Positions 27,286 through 35,859 of a stretch of DNA of 64,000 bases are shown one piece after another. Where the stretch lies: NCBI GenBank assembly GCA_009779195.1, contig WRET01000004.1:1-64000 (forward strand), given 5' to 3'. A program made the translations under genes and the position numbers. This DNA comes from Micrococcales bacterium. GTDB taxonomy: Bacteria > Actinomycetota > Actinomycetes > Actinomycetales > Cellulomonadaceae. Within the stretch, counting starts at the first letter, position 1. Each line of letters starts with the position of its first letter. The notes beneath the pieces were generated by a model. It saw only the letters and a program-made list of their open reading frames with translations. It ran no database searches and had not been told where the DNA came from.

Positions 27286-28533
27286 ATGGCTCCTGGGATG
27301 CTTGGTGCCCTGCGCGAGGTTGCCACCACCACATGCGTGGCGCGACAACGTATCGAGGACGGCGCCGGACTTGCCATCGGCTTCGAGGTGCTGTTCCGCC
27401 CTCATGCTGACGCCCAGAGCGCCTCAGAAGGCTGGAACTTCGACGACGACATCGCTACCGCACGTGTCATGACAGCCCTGGCTGGCCAGTTCGAGGTACG
27501 TGACGTGTCCGGCGACGGGCTGCTGTTCGTCAACGTGCCGCGTTCTTTCCTGGTGCGCCCTGACCTGATACCCATCGATGCGGACTGCGTCGTGCTGGAG
27601 GTCCTCGAACACGTCGTCATCGACGCCGAAGTGCTCGCCGGGATCGACCGCCTGCTGGACGAGGGGTTCGTCGTGGCTTTCGACGACCTCGTGCCCGACG
27701 ACCCGCGTATGCCGTTCATCGACCGGTGCGGTTTCGTCAAGATCGACCTGCAGCAAGTGCCCGAAGACCAGCTGGTGCCTTTGGTCGAGCAAGTGCGTTC
27801 CATGGCTCCCGGCGCGCTGCTCGTCGCAGAACGTGTGGAGACTCCCGAGCACATGGAGCTGGCCCGGGCAGCGGGTTTCGACTTGTTCCAGGGCTACCTC
27901 GTCAACCGCCCCACCATGGTTGTGTGCCAAGACGTGCGCCCACAGGTACCCCTGGCCGTCACGCTCGTCGCCCGGTTGTTCAACCCTGTGACGAACCTGC
28001 CCGACCTTGCCGACATGGTGCTCTCCGACGCGGCTCTGACCCGCACGGTCATGCGTCAGGTCAACTCGGCCACCGGCGCCCGGCACGAAGTGACAGATAT
28101 CGTCCAGGCCCTCAACCTGCTGGGCCGCAGCCGGCTGCGCGCGCTGCTGATGCTCGAGCTCATGCAGGCCAGCGGCCACCACGACCCTGAGGTGCCGTTG
28201 CTGGCCCTGGCCCGCACCCGGGCCGTGGAGTCCCTGGCCCCTGACGCACCTCTGGACGCAGCCATCGAGGCCCTGGCCAGGTTGTGCACCACCGTGCTCG
28301 GTATGAGCGAGGAGGACGTGGCCGAGTGGCTGCCCCGGATCGAAGAGTCGCCTGTGGCCACCATCGCCTGCGACGCCCTGGACCAGTACCTCGACGCTGT
28401 GGACCGCGAGTCGTCGCCCGTCGCCCTGCCTTCGGGGTTCACACCGCTCCAGGTGTCGATGGCGTGGTTGCACGGTCTGCGTGACGCCCGCGACCTGCTC
28501 GACACGGTGCCGCAACCTCGTCACGAACTCTGA
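27286..28533 (+). CDS. EAL-HDOD (YuxH-type) signalling protein
   Basis: This 415-residue protein has an N-terminal EAL-like domain and a C-terminal HDOD domain. The EAL signature is EVLFRP, and later catalytic positions are only partly kept (AFDDLVPDDPR, VKIDLQQ, VAERVET), so phosphodiesterase activity is doubtful. HDOD features include LSDAALTRTVMRQVNSA and ALNLLGRSRLRALL. Such proteins usually act as non-enzymatic regulators in c-di-GMP and motility networks. ATG 27286 was chosen; MAPGMLG has a second ATG four codons later. A paralogue lies at 59848-61065 behind fliW. The candidate FliA promoter upstream supports a motility link. Confidence 0.85.
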   Translation: MAPGMLGALREVATTTCVARQRIEDGAGLAIGFEVLFRPHADAQSASEGWNFDDDIATARVMTALAGQFEVRDVSGDGLLFVNVPRSFLVRPDLIPIDADCVVLEVLEHVVIDAEVLAGIDRLLDEGFVVAFDDLVPDDPRMPFIDRCGFVKIDLQQVPEDQLVPLVEQVRSMAPGALLVAERVETPEHMELARAAGFDLFQGYLVNRPTMVVCQDVRPQVPLAVTLVARLFNPVTNLPDLADMVLSDAALTRTVMRQVNSATGARHEVTDIVQALNLLGRSRLRALLMLELMQASGHHDPEVPLLALARTRAVESLAPDAPLDAAIEALARLCTTVLGMSEEDVAEWLPRIEESPVATIACDALDQYLDAVDRESSPVALPSGFTPLQVSMAWLHGLRDARDLLDTVPQPRHEL

Positions 28534-28638
28534 TGAGGTCAATGGGTGAGCCAACTGCCGTAGCACAGGTAGGCTTGGCGCAACGGCTGCGCCCGTCCGG
28601 GCGCGGTTGCCCGACGGACCGAACTCAAGAGGTGCCAG

Positions 28639-29022
28639 GTGCCTACCGGCAAGGTCAAGTGGTTCGACGCTGAGCGTGGCTTCGGTTTTATCTCCGGCGA
28701 CGATGGCGGTGAGGTGTTTCTGCACGCCTCGGCCATGCCCGCGGGCACCGCAGCACCACGCCCGGGCACCCGGGTGGACTTTGGTGTTGCTGACGGCAAA
28801 CGTGGTCCGCAGGCACTGTCGGTCAAGATCCTCGACCCCATGCCGTCGGTCGTGAAGGCCAAACGCCGCCCGGCCGAACAGATGGCGGTCGTCGTCGAAG
28901 ACCTCATCAAAGTGCTCGACCGTATTGGCAACGACCTGCGCCGCGGGCGCTATCCGGACAAGAACCGGGCCACCCAGGCCGCACAGCTGCTCCGCGGCGT
29001 CGCCGACGACATCGAGGCGTGA
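28639..29022 (+). CDS. Cold-shock domain protein with helical extension
   Basis: This 127-residue protein starts with a CspA-type OB fold of about 67 residues, with both RNP motifs (KWFDAERGFGFI and EVFLHAS). It then carries a basic helical extension of 55 residues (MAVVVEDLIKVLDRIGNDLRRGRYPDKNR) absent from short cold-shock proteins. It would bind single-stranded RNA or DNA. The GTG start at 28639 follows GAGGTG. A small 6-bp hairpin (28589-28604) lies in the leader. Its stop lies 2 bp before the ATG of the DUF3027 gene, so the two are co-translated. The csp, DUF3027, ATPase order is probably an operon. Confidence 0.92.
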   Translation: MPTGKVKWFDAERGFGFISGDDGGEVFLHASAMPAGTAAPRPGTRVDFGVADGKRGPQALSVKILDPMPSVVKAKRRPAEQMAVVVEDLIKVLDRIGNDLRRGRYPDKNRATQAAQLLRGVADDIEA

Positions 29023-29024
29023 GG

Positions 29025-30227
29025 ATGACCAAAGACGCTGTGCTCGACCGGGCGGTCGACCTGGCCCGTGCCGCCGCGCAGGAGATTGCCGAGGACCCGG
29101 CCGACGTCGGCGAGCACCTCGGTGCGACCCTGGAAGCAGAACGCCTGGTCACCCACCGTTTTGAGTGCACCACCCGCGGGTACCAGGGCTGGCACTGGGC
29201 AGTGGCTGTCGCCCGGGTGCCTCGTGGGCGGGCCGTCAGCGTGTGCGAGGCGGTGCTGCTGCCCGGTGACGGTGCCTTGCTCGCCCGTCCGTGGGTGCCG
29301 TGGTCCGAACGTCTGCGTCCAGGTGACCTGGGTGTCGGTGACGTCTTGCCGTTCCGCCATGACGACCCACGTCTGGAACCTGGGTGGCGCCCGTCCGGCG
29401 ACCCCGACGCGGACGACGCCGCGCTCGTGCCCGTCGAAGAGCTCGCCCTGGCCCGCGAACGGGTCCTGGCCCCCCTGGGCCGCAACGAGACCGCCGCCCG
29501 CTGGTACCGCGGCACCCACGGCCCGACCTCCGCTGGCGCCCTCGCGGCCACCGCAGCCTGCGCCACCTGCGGTTTCCTCGTCCCGATCCGCGGAGCCCTC
29601 GGCCAGGTCTTCGGTGTGTGCGCCAACGAGTGGTCCCCCGACGACGGCACTGTGGTGTCCACCGACCACGGCTGCGGCGCCCACTCCCAGACCGACGCCG
29701 ACCCTGAACCGTCCCACTGGCCTGCTCCTGACCCCCTCATCGACGACGGCCGTATCGAGGCGCTCACTCTCGACCGACGCCAAGACGCCGATGGCAGCGA
29801 CGCACCCACCGCAGAGGCGACCGACGACGCGGAGAACCCGCGCGCCACGGCACCTGCCGAGCCAGTCGGCGTCGTCGAGGCTGGACCGTCTCACGAGGCT
29901 GCCGCAGGACAACCCAGCGCCACGGCTGGTGAGCCGGTCGAGATGGTTGAGGCTGGACCCGCTGACGGTGCAGACGAGGTTCCGGCGCAACGCCCGGGTG
30001 CTACGGCAGTCACCGAGCCGATCGCGGTCGTCGACCTGGCCGAGGCCAGCGCGTCCGACGAGCCAGCTCCGTGCGACGCGGTCGAGCCTGCCGACGAGCC
30101 GACGAGCGAGGTCCCAACCGACGCGACCGACGACGCGACCGAGGTCCCCGCTGAGCCGGACGAGCCGGCTGGTCGTGCGTCTGGTGAGGTCGAGGCGTCG
30201 CCGGAGCCTGGCCCGTCCGAGGGATGA
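29025..30227 (+). CDS. DUF3027 family protein with acidic tail
   Basis: This 400-residue protein has two halves. Residues 1 to about 225 form the DUF3027 domain, recognisable by HRFECTTRGYQGWHWAVAVAR, PWSERLRPGDLGVGDVLP, and a Cys pair (CATCGFLVP) with a later Cys in FGVCANEWSPDDG and CGAH, possibly a metal site. The second half is low-complexity, acidic and Pro/Ala/Thr-rich with imperfect repeats (AEPVGVVEAGP, GEPVEMVEAGP). ATG 29025 was preferred over GTG 29019 because GAGG at 29014-29017 is well spaced. The gene is adjacent to csp and overlaps the next gene as ATGA. The function is unknown, but the pairing with csp recurs in actinobacteria. Confidence 0.8.
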   Translation: MTKDAVLDRAVDLARAAAQEIAEDPADVGEHLGATLEAERLVTHRFECTTRGYQGWHWAVAVARVPRGRAVSVCEAVLLPGDGALLARPWVPWSERLRPGDLGVGDVLPFRHDDPRLEPGWRPSGDPDADDAALVPVEELALARERVLAPLGRNETAARWYRGTHGPTSAGALAATAACATCGFLVPIRGALGQVFGVCANEWSPDDGTVVSTDHGCGAHSQTDADPEPSHWPAPDPLIDDGRIEALTLDRRQDADGSDAPTAEATDDAENPRATAPAEPVGVVEAGPSHEAAAGQPSATAGEPVEMVEAGPADGADEVPAQRPGATAVTEPIAVVDLAEASASDEPAPCDAVEPADEPTSEVPTDATDDATEVPAEPDEPAGRASGEVEASPEPGPSEG

Positions 30228-33200
30228 TCGGTCCGCTGGGGGACAGTACCGACCCGTTCGGCACCGCCGGCCTGCGCGAGGCGGTGCTCACAGCCTGGCG
30301 TGCCTCGCCGGCGCGTTTCCGCGAAGACGCCAACACCGAAGAAGACCACGCCCGCACGTACTACCGCGACCGCGTCCTGGTCGACCTGGCCCAGAACGCC
30401 GCAGACGCCGCAGTCCGCAGCGGCACCCCCGGCCGTCTCCTCATCCGGCTAGAAACCGACGGTGACGCTGCCCGCCTTGTCGTGGCGAACACCGGTACCC
30501 CTCTCGACGGTCCTGGGGTCGCCTCCCTCGCCTCCATGCGCGCCTCGGCCAAACGCGCTCCCCACACCAGCCGACCACCTACCGATGCGCAGACCACCCC
30601 AGACGACCGCGGCATACGTGGGTCCGAAGCGCTGCCGCCCCTTGGTGGCACTGGTGAGCCCCAGCCCTCCCGTCCTGCGCACCAGCCGCAGGACCTGAGG
30701 ACCCAGCCGCAGCAGGTCGTGGGTCGGTTCGGGGTCGGTTTTGCCGCGGTCCGGTCCGTCGCCGACGAGATCGAGGTGCGTTCCACCACCGGCACGGTCC
30801 GCTTCGGCTTGGCCCAGACCCGTGCCCTGCTCGCCGACGACGGTGCGCTGGCCGACGAGGTTGCCCGCCGCGGCGACGCCCTGCCCGTCTTGCGCCTGCC
30901 CCTGCCCGGCCCTGCCGACCCCTGGCCTGGTTACGACACCGCTGTTGTTGCCCACCTGCGCGACGACGAGGCGCTCGCAGCAGTCCGCGCCCAGCTCGCC
31001 GAGGTCGGCGACCCCATGCTCCTGGCCCTGCCCGGCCTGGCCGAGATCGTCGTCGAAACCCCCGAAGGCTCCCGCCGTGTCGCCGACGTCGCCGACCGCT
31101 GGCAGGTCCGCACCGCCACCGGCACCCACGAGGCCCACCTCCTGGCCGACCGTCCTGTCGAAGAGCGTGACCACCACCACTGGCAGGTGACCTGGGCATT
31201 GCCGCGGCACAGGCAAGAAGCCGGGCCGACGGTGGTGCACGCCCCCACCCCCACCGACGACCTGTGCACCCTGCCCGCCCTGCTCATCGCGACGTTCCCC
31301 CTGGACCCCACCCGTCGCCGGGTGCAGCAGAACCCGGTCACCGACGCCCTCGTCACTGCCGCTGGTGACACCTACGCCGCCCTGGCCACCGACCTGGTGG
31401 CCACCGGTGTGGACGTCTCCACGCTCGTGCCCACCATGTTGCCCGCCGGTGAGCTGGACGGCCGCCTCCACCAAGCCGTCGTCGAGGCCCTGCGGCACGT
31501 CCCGGTCCTGCGCGGCCCCACCGACATGCTCGTCCCGGCCGACGCCGTGGCCCTCGCCGCGCCCGCCGGCCACGACCGCCCGCTGGTCGCCGCCCTGGCC
31601 CGCCGCATCCCCGCCCTCGTGGAGCTGCCCGCCAACCCCGCCGCGTTACGCGTCCTCGGTGTTGCTGTGCGTCCCCTCGCCGATATCGTCGAAGCCCTTC
31701 CCGGTGCGAACAACGACGCGTCGTGCGAGCTGGTGGGTTCGCACGACGCGTCGTTGTTCGCACCGGACGGCTGGACCGACCTGTACGACGCCCTGGCCTC
31801 CGTCGTGCCCGAGCAGGCAGAGGCCCTGGCCCATCTGCCCGTGCCGTTGGTCGACGGCCGTGTCGTCCGTGGTCCTCGCGGCACGGTGGTCCTCGACGGC
31901 CCCCTCCACACCAGCCTCACCCCCCGCGCCCTGGCCGCACTGACCCGCTGGGGGCTGCGTATCGTCCACCCCCACGCCGCCCACGGGCTCTGGGAACGTC
32001 TCGGCGCCGCCCGCTGTGACGCCCTCGCTCTCTTGTCGTACGCCCAGGTCCGTACAGCCATCTGTGACCTCCAAGACGAACCACCCCCGTGCGACGTGCC
32101 CGCCGGGACCGACGACGACGGTGGCCGCCCACGCCACGGTGACTGCCTGTCTTCCTATGCCTCAGCCTCAGAGCCCGAGCCTGAGCCGGCTGGACCGGTC
32201 CACCCGCCGTCGGAGGGTGTCGATGACGCCGCTGGGGTGGTCGTGGTGGCCAGCGGGGACACGCCCGTCCTGGGGGAGGTGGCGGCCGTGGTGGCTGAGC
32301 TCGTCGCCTTGGCCCTGCCCGTGCCAGAGCAGCTGGCCCCGACCCTGGGCCTCGTCGAGCTCCCCGCCGCAGATGGCGACCTCGTCCCCGCGCACGGCCT
32401 GGTCCTGCCCGGTTCGCCCGCACAGCACCTCTTCGACGACCGTGTCTTGACCACTGTGGCGCCCGCGGTGGTCGACCTCCTCGGCGAACCCGTCCTGCGC
32501 GCCCTGGGTGTGCGTGTCGGTCCTGTCCTGGTGCACGTCAGCGACGTCGTCGCTGATCCGCACGGCGCCGACGACGTCGATGTCGACGCCTGGCCCGACT
32601 ACCTGGCCTGGCTCGGCGACCGTCTGGGCCCCGGTGCCTGGGTCGGTGACCTCGTCGCCGTCGCTGACCTCGACGCTGTCGCCGACGACGCCTGGTCCAC
32701 CTTCCTGGCCACGCTGGCCTGCGACCGTGACCTGCGCGGAGCCCTCGTCAACCCCGTGAGAACCCCTCAGGGCGCGTTTTCGTCCTACACAGCCTGGTGG
32801 CTCACCCACCGCGCCGACCTCGGTCTTGGCACCCCCTTCGCCATCGACGACGTCCCCACCTGGCTCGTCGGCTGGCTGCCCCGGGTTCCTGCGGTCCTGG
32901 CTGACACCGATGACGAGATCCGCCGCGCCCTGGGCGCAGTCAGCGCCGCCACCACCCTCGATCTGCCCACCTGGGCGAAGATCGGTTCTACCATCGCCCC
33001 GGGCACCCTGGTCGACCTGCCCGTCGCCGTGCAGGTCTGGCGTGCCCTGGCTGCCGTCCCCACCCAAGCCCCCACGCGGCCAGAGGTCTTCGAGGGGGTT
33101 CACGACCTGGACGCCTGGGTTGTGCCCGCCCTCGTCGCCCCCGCACGCGCCGAGATGGTCCGGCCAGCCCAGGGGGTCGTCCCCGACTCTCCTATGTGGT

Positions 33201-33568
33201 GCCAACGCACCGACCTGGGCCCTGTGGTCCCTGCGCGCTCCTTGGCCGACATCCTCGACCTCCCCTTGGCCAGCGACCTGGCCCCCGGCATCCCCGACGC
33301 TCCCGGTGACCGCGAACCTGTCCCGCCCGCTCTGGCCCCGTTCGTCACCACCGACACCTGGTACCTCCACGACGACCTCACCGTCGACGGCCACCAGGTC
33401 GAGTGGTGGGTCCATGACGCCCTCCCCCACGCTGTCCACCTGGCCGGTCTGGCCGCCGCCCTGGCCCAGCTCTGCGGCTGGTCGTCGCGCTGGGCACTAG
33501 AAACCGTCCTCACCGACCCCACCCGAGCCCCCGAAGCCCTCCTGGACACCACCTTCCTCGACGGCTGA
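30224..33568 (+). CDS. Sacsin N-terminal ATPase-like (GHKL/HSP90-fold) protein
   Basis: This 1114-residue protein begins with a GHKL/HSP90-type ATP-binding domain. The N-box-like helix is VLVDLAQNAADAAVR, a G1-like loop is VVANTGTPLDGPGV, and the G2 box is GRFGVGFAAVRSVADEIEV. About 800 residues follow that I cannot assign, rich in Ala/Val/Asp/Pro with no membrane helix. An unstructured insertion (about residues 108-165, DAQTTPDDRGIRG and following) separates G1 from G2. Sacsin-like ATPases are thought to be chaperone-related, and this link is by the N-terminal domain only. The ATG overlaps the DUF3027 stop. A 27-bp perfect inverted repeat lies inside the coding region at 31702-31765. Confidence 0.78.
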   Translation: MIGPLGDSTDPFGTAGLREAVLTAWRASPARFREDANTEEDHARTYYRDRVLVDLAQNAADAAVRSGTPGRLLIRLETDGDAARLVVANTGTPLDGPGVASLASMRASAKRAPHTSRPPTDAQTTPDDRGIRGSEALPPLGGTGEPQPSRPAHQPQDLRTQPQQVVGRFGVGFAAVRSVADEIEVRSTTGTVRFGLAQTRALLADDGALADEVARRGDALPVLRLPLPGPADPWPGYDTAVVAHLRDDEALAAVRAQLAEVGDPMLLALPGLAEIVVETPEGSRRVADVADRWQVRTATGTHEAHLLADRPVEERDHHHWQVTWALPRHRQEAGPTVVHAPTPTDDLCTLPALLIATFPLDPTRRRVQQNPVTDALVTAAGDTYAALATDLVATGVDVSTLVPTMLPAGELDGRLHQAVVEALRHVPVLRGPTDMLVPADAVALAAPAGHDRPLVAALARRIPALVELPANPAALRVLGVAVRPLADIVEALPGANNDASCELVGSHDASLFAPDGWTDLYDALASVVPEQAEALAHLPVPLVDGRVVRGPRGTVVLDGPLHTSLTPRALAALTRWGLRIVHPHAAHGLWERLGAARCDALALLSYAQVRTAICDLQDEPPPCDVPAGTDDDGGRPRHGDCLSSYASASEPEPEPAGPVHPPSEGVDDAAGVVVVASGDTPVLGEVAAVVAELVALALPVPEQLAPTLGLVELPAADGDLVPAHGLVLPGSPAQHLFDDRVLTTVAPAVVDLLGEPVLRALGVRVGPVLVHVSDVVADPHGADDVDVDAWPDYLAWLGDRLGPGAWVGDLVAVADLDAVADDAWSTFLATLACDRDLRGALVNPVRTPQGAFSSYTAWWLTHRADLGLGTPFAIDDVPTWLVGWLPRVPAVLADTDDEIRRALGAVSAATTLDLPTWAKIGSTIAPGTLVDLPVAVQVWRALAAVPTQAPTRPEVFEGVHDLDAWVVPALVAPARAEMVRPAQGVVPDSPMWCQRTDLGPVVPARSLADILDLPLASDLAPGIPDAPGDREPVPPALAPFVTTDTWYLHDDLTVDGHQVEWWVHDALPHAVHLAGLAAALAQLCGWSSRWALETVLTDPTRAPEALLDTTFLDG
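31702..31765. repeat. Perfect 27-bp inverted repeat inside a coding region
   Basis: Arms 31702-31728 and 31739-31765 are exact reverse complements with a 10-nt loop. Each arm also contains the palindrome ACGACGCGTCGT. The reading frame continues across it (encoding GANNDASCELVGSHDASLFA), so the sequence is translated yet could form a very stable hairpin or cruciform. Confidence 0.9.
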
Positions 33569-33609
33569 GCTCTGGAGGGCAGCCAGCGAGGTGGCAGGCT
33601 CTGCCTTGG

Positions 33610-33655
33610 GCGCAGTGAGCACAGTGGAGCGCAGTGAGCGCAGTGAGCACAGTGG
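33610..33655. repeat. 9-bp short tandem repeat
   Basis: Five copies of GC(G/A)CAGTG(A/G), with a single inserted base after the second, lie between the sacsin-like gene and an orphan minus-strand gene. The whole gap 33569-33817 has no credible gene. It also holds two ACAATTCT words (33690-33740) and GGCCACATGTGGCC. Confidence 0.75.
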
Positions 33656-33817
33656 GCGCCGAAGAAAGCCGCCCGGTTGCGGTCGACAATTCTGCGAAGA
33701 ATGCTGCCAGCAGTGTCACGTGGCCGCGGGCCACAATTCTCCAGCGCCGTGCTGGGGGTCTGCCTCGGCCACATGTGGCCCAGACGGTCTGCTGGTCGGG
33801 GGCTGTTGTGCGAGGGG

Positions 33818-34105
33818 TCAGGCGGGGTCGAGCTCTTGGGCGAGGGTGAGCATCTCGCGGCGCACACGGTCGAGGCGCAGGTGGAGCGTGGGTGCGTCGG
33901 GCAGGGGAGGATCGTCGGGAACGGTGATGATCTGCTCGGCGATGAGCGCTGAGGCCGAGCGCAGGGTCGCAGATGTTGTTGATGCCCATGCGAAGGCTCG
34001 GTCAACAGCGGTGCCGGGGTCGTCGGTGGGCGCCGTGCTCGGGGGTTGCGCGCCATCGTGGTCGCCCACCGGCGGGCCCGGACGTTCCCAGCGGTGGGCG
34101 ATCAC
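33818..34105 (-). CDS. Small hypothetical helical protein
   Basis: This is a 95-residue protein if GTG 34105 is used; ATG 34165 in the same frame would add 20 residues. The C-terminal 65 residues are strongly coding-like (GC-rich third positions) and helical: TAVDRAFAWASTTSATLRSA and TLHLRLDRVRREMLTLAQEL. No domain is recognised. The DNA upstream (about 34106-34260) is much more AT-rich than the surroundings and contains a TGCCA-N4-TGGCA palindrome, as expected for a promoter or operator. It is an orphan between the sacsin-like operon and the PD-(D/E)XK-like gene, and both start and function are uncertain. Confidence 0.45.
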   Translation of the reverse strand: MIAHRWERPGPPVGDHDGAQPPSTAPTDDPGTAVDRAFAWASTTSATLRSASALIAEQIITVPDDPPLPDAPTLHLRLDRVRREMLTLAQELDPA

Positions 34106-34222
34106 AGCTGGAACAATTGTGCAGATGCCGGGTTGGCACAGGACCTTTTGGGAAGAAACATCCATATATTCACTCAATCGAGGGATACCTGCAGGAGAGC
34201 ACAACAGCCGCTGGTCACATTC

Positions 34223-34236
34223 TGCCAGTTTTGGCA
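34223..34236. promoter_or_regulatory. TGCCA-N4-TGGCA palindrome in AT-rich promoter region
   Basis: TGCCAGTTTTGGCA is a perfect 5-bp dyad in an AT-rich segment upstream of the small minus-strand gene and downstream of the PD-(D/E)XK-like gene. It resembles an operator; no specific regulator is implied. Confidence 0.4.
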
Positions 34237-34290
34237 AGGTATAACAGGGAGCGATGTGGCATGAAGAGGCGGGTCAGGTGTCAGGCCAGG

Positions 34291-35628
34291 TCAGAACGGG
34301 TGGCGTTCCTGTATCGCCTCGGCCAGGGTGGGGCCGTGGTCGCCGAGACGCCACGAGGTCCACCCGTCGAACTCGCCTTCGGAACGGGCTGCGGCGGAGG
34401 CTGCGGCTGAGGGGTCGTCGAAACGGCGCCCGTCGGGCAGCTCGATCAACCCGTCGATCCGCAGACGGGCGATGATCCTCTCCCCGCGGCGGCGGCGCAG
34501 CCACACCAGCTGGGTGGGGCCGACCTCGTTGACCAGCTCGACCAGCTCGGGGTACGCGACAGTTGAGGTGCGGGCCAGGTGCGGACGGTCGTCGAGCGCC
34601 GGGGGCAGGCCCAGCGGCGCGGCGAGGATGTCGAGCTTGCGCAGCACTGCTGGCTCGGCCGGGCCCAGCGGTTCGAACGACGACGAGTCGGCAGACCGCG
34701 GCGGTTCGGCCAGCGCCGTGCGGGCGGGCTCAGGCTCACGGGCGGTGGGCCTGCTCTTGCTCGACGACCAGGACGAGTCCCCGGACGACCATGACGAGTC
34801 CGAACCCCCAGACGACCAGGACGAGTCCTTGCCCGACGACCACGACGAGTCTTTGCCCGCCGCCGACCATGACGAGTCGGTGCGTGGGCGGGGCATCGTC
34901 TGGGCCACCGCCGGTGACAGGGGCGGGGTGGGCCGCACGTCGTCGTTGACCGCAGCGCGGTGTTCTTCGACGATGGGCTGGGCGCTGGTGATATCCGGTT
35001 CGAACATACCGCCGTGCACCAGGCGCAACCCGGTCGGCTCAGGCATCCGACGCCGCGACTCGTGGGTGGCGTAGGGGCCGATGGCCAGCAGCCGGGTCTC
35101 GTCCTCACCGATCACGACCCCGACCTGGAGGATGTCGAGGCGGCCACCACGGGCCTGCCAGAAATCGGCCGCGTCATGGGCTTCGGGGGCGATGTCGGCA
35201 CACAGCACGACGATCCGCGGACCGGCGCGGTGCGGGGCCTGGATGCCGAACGGCAGACCAGCGCGGAACGTGTTGAAGTCCCGGGCGAACCGCGACGGGT
35301 CGGTCGGTTGGTAGACCTGGCCGAAGTCTGTCTCGGTCATACGTCCGGCGGTGCCGGCCCGGCGCAGGGCGGACAAGAACGCGTCGTGGTCGAGCTGGTG
35401 GACGACCTCGATCGTCACCGGACGTCCCGTCGGGTCCAGGGCGAGCAGGTCGGGCAGGCCCGAGCCTTCACGCCCGTCGTGCTCGTGGACGACGAACAGC
35501 GGCTCGGGTACCACCGCCTGGAGGTTGTGCGTCACGACAGCCCGCACCTCAGCGGTGAACGTGCTGGCCCTCGGCTGCATCGGCTGCACCAGCCGGACGC
35601 GCCCAGAACCCAGCTCGAACAGCGGCAT
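34291..35628 (-). CDS. PD-(D/E)XK-like N-terminus, DSSW repeats, RAMA-like C-terminus
   Basis: This is a 445-residue three-part protein. Residues 20-110 contain STFTAEVRAVV, then GSGLPDLLALDPTGRPVTIEVVHQ. This fits the E...PD...(E/D)xK-like spacing of restriction-endonuclease folds, though the last lysine is not obvious, so nuclease activity is uncertain. Residues about 245-300 are low-complexity with five DSSWS-type repeats (KDSSWSSGKDSSWSSG). The C-terminus (LRIDGLIELPDGRRFDDPSA then EGEFDGWTSWRLGDHGPTL) matches the RAMA domain found beside restriction and methylation systems. ATG 35628 was chosen for its GAGAGGG ribosome site. It diverges from the caspase-WD40 gene over 231 bp. Confidence 0.55.
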   Translation of the reverse strand: MPLFELGSGRVRLVQPMQPRASTFTAEVRAVVTHNLQAVVPEPLFVVHEHDGREGSGLPDLLALDPTGRPVTIEVVHQLDHDAFLSALRRAGTAGRMTETDFGQVYQPTDPSRFARDFNTFRAGLPFGIQAPHRAGPRIVVLCADIAPEAHDAADFWQARGGRLDILQVGVVIGEDETRLLAIGPYATHESRRRMPEPTGLRLVHGGMFEPDITSAQPIVEEHRAAVNDDVRPTPPLSPAVAQTMPRPRTDSSWSAAGKDSSWSSGKDSSWSSGGSDSSWSSGDSSWSSSKSRPTAREPEPARTALAEPPRSADSSSFEPLGPAEPAVLRKLDILAAPLGLPPALDDRPHLARTSTVAYPELVELVNEVGPTQLVWLRRRRGERIIARLRIDGLIELPDGRRFDDPSAAASAAARSEGEFDGWTSWRLGDHGPTLAEAIQERHPF

Positions 35629-35859
35629 GTCGACCCTCTCAACGCCCGGCCCGCGGCTCAGCGGGATGCTGGAGTCAAGCCTCTCACGAGTCACGGGTAG
35701 AAAGGCCCTATCTGCCCCTGCTTCGTCCGAAATAGTCGCGTCTTCACACCCCCGGCCCCCTCAGGCCCCGTCCGCCAGCTGCTGGGATGTGCTTCCGTGC
35801 ACATATTGGCCTGCCGAATCCACCACGAGGACCGACGGCCTCCCGATAGTGTGGAGGAC

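Noticed and set aside
33610..33655. The 9-bp tandem array as a CRISPR array
   Set aside because: Units are contiguous without spacers and far too short. No cas genes are nearby.
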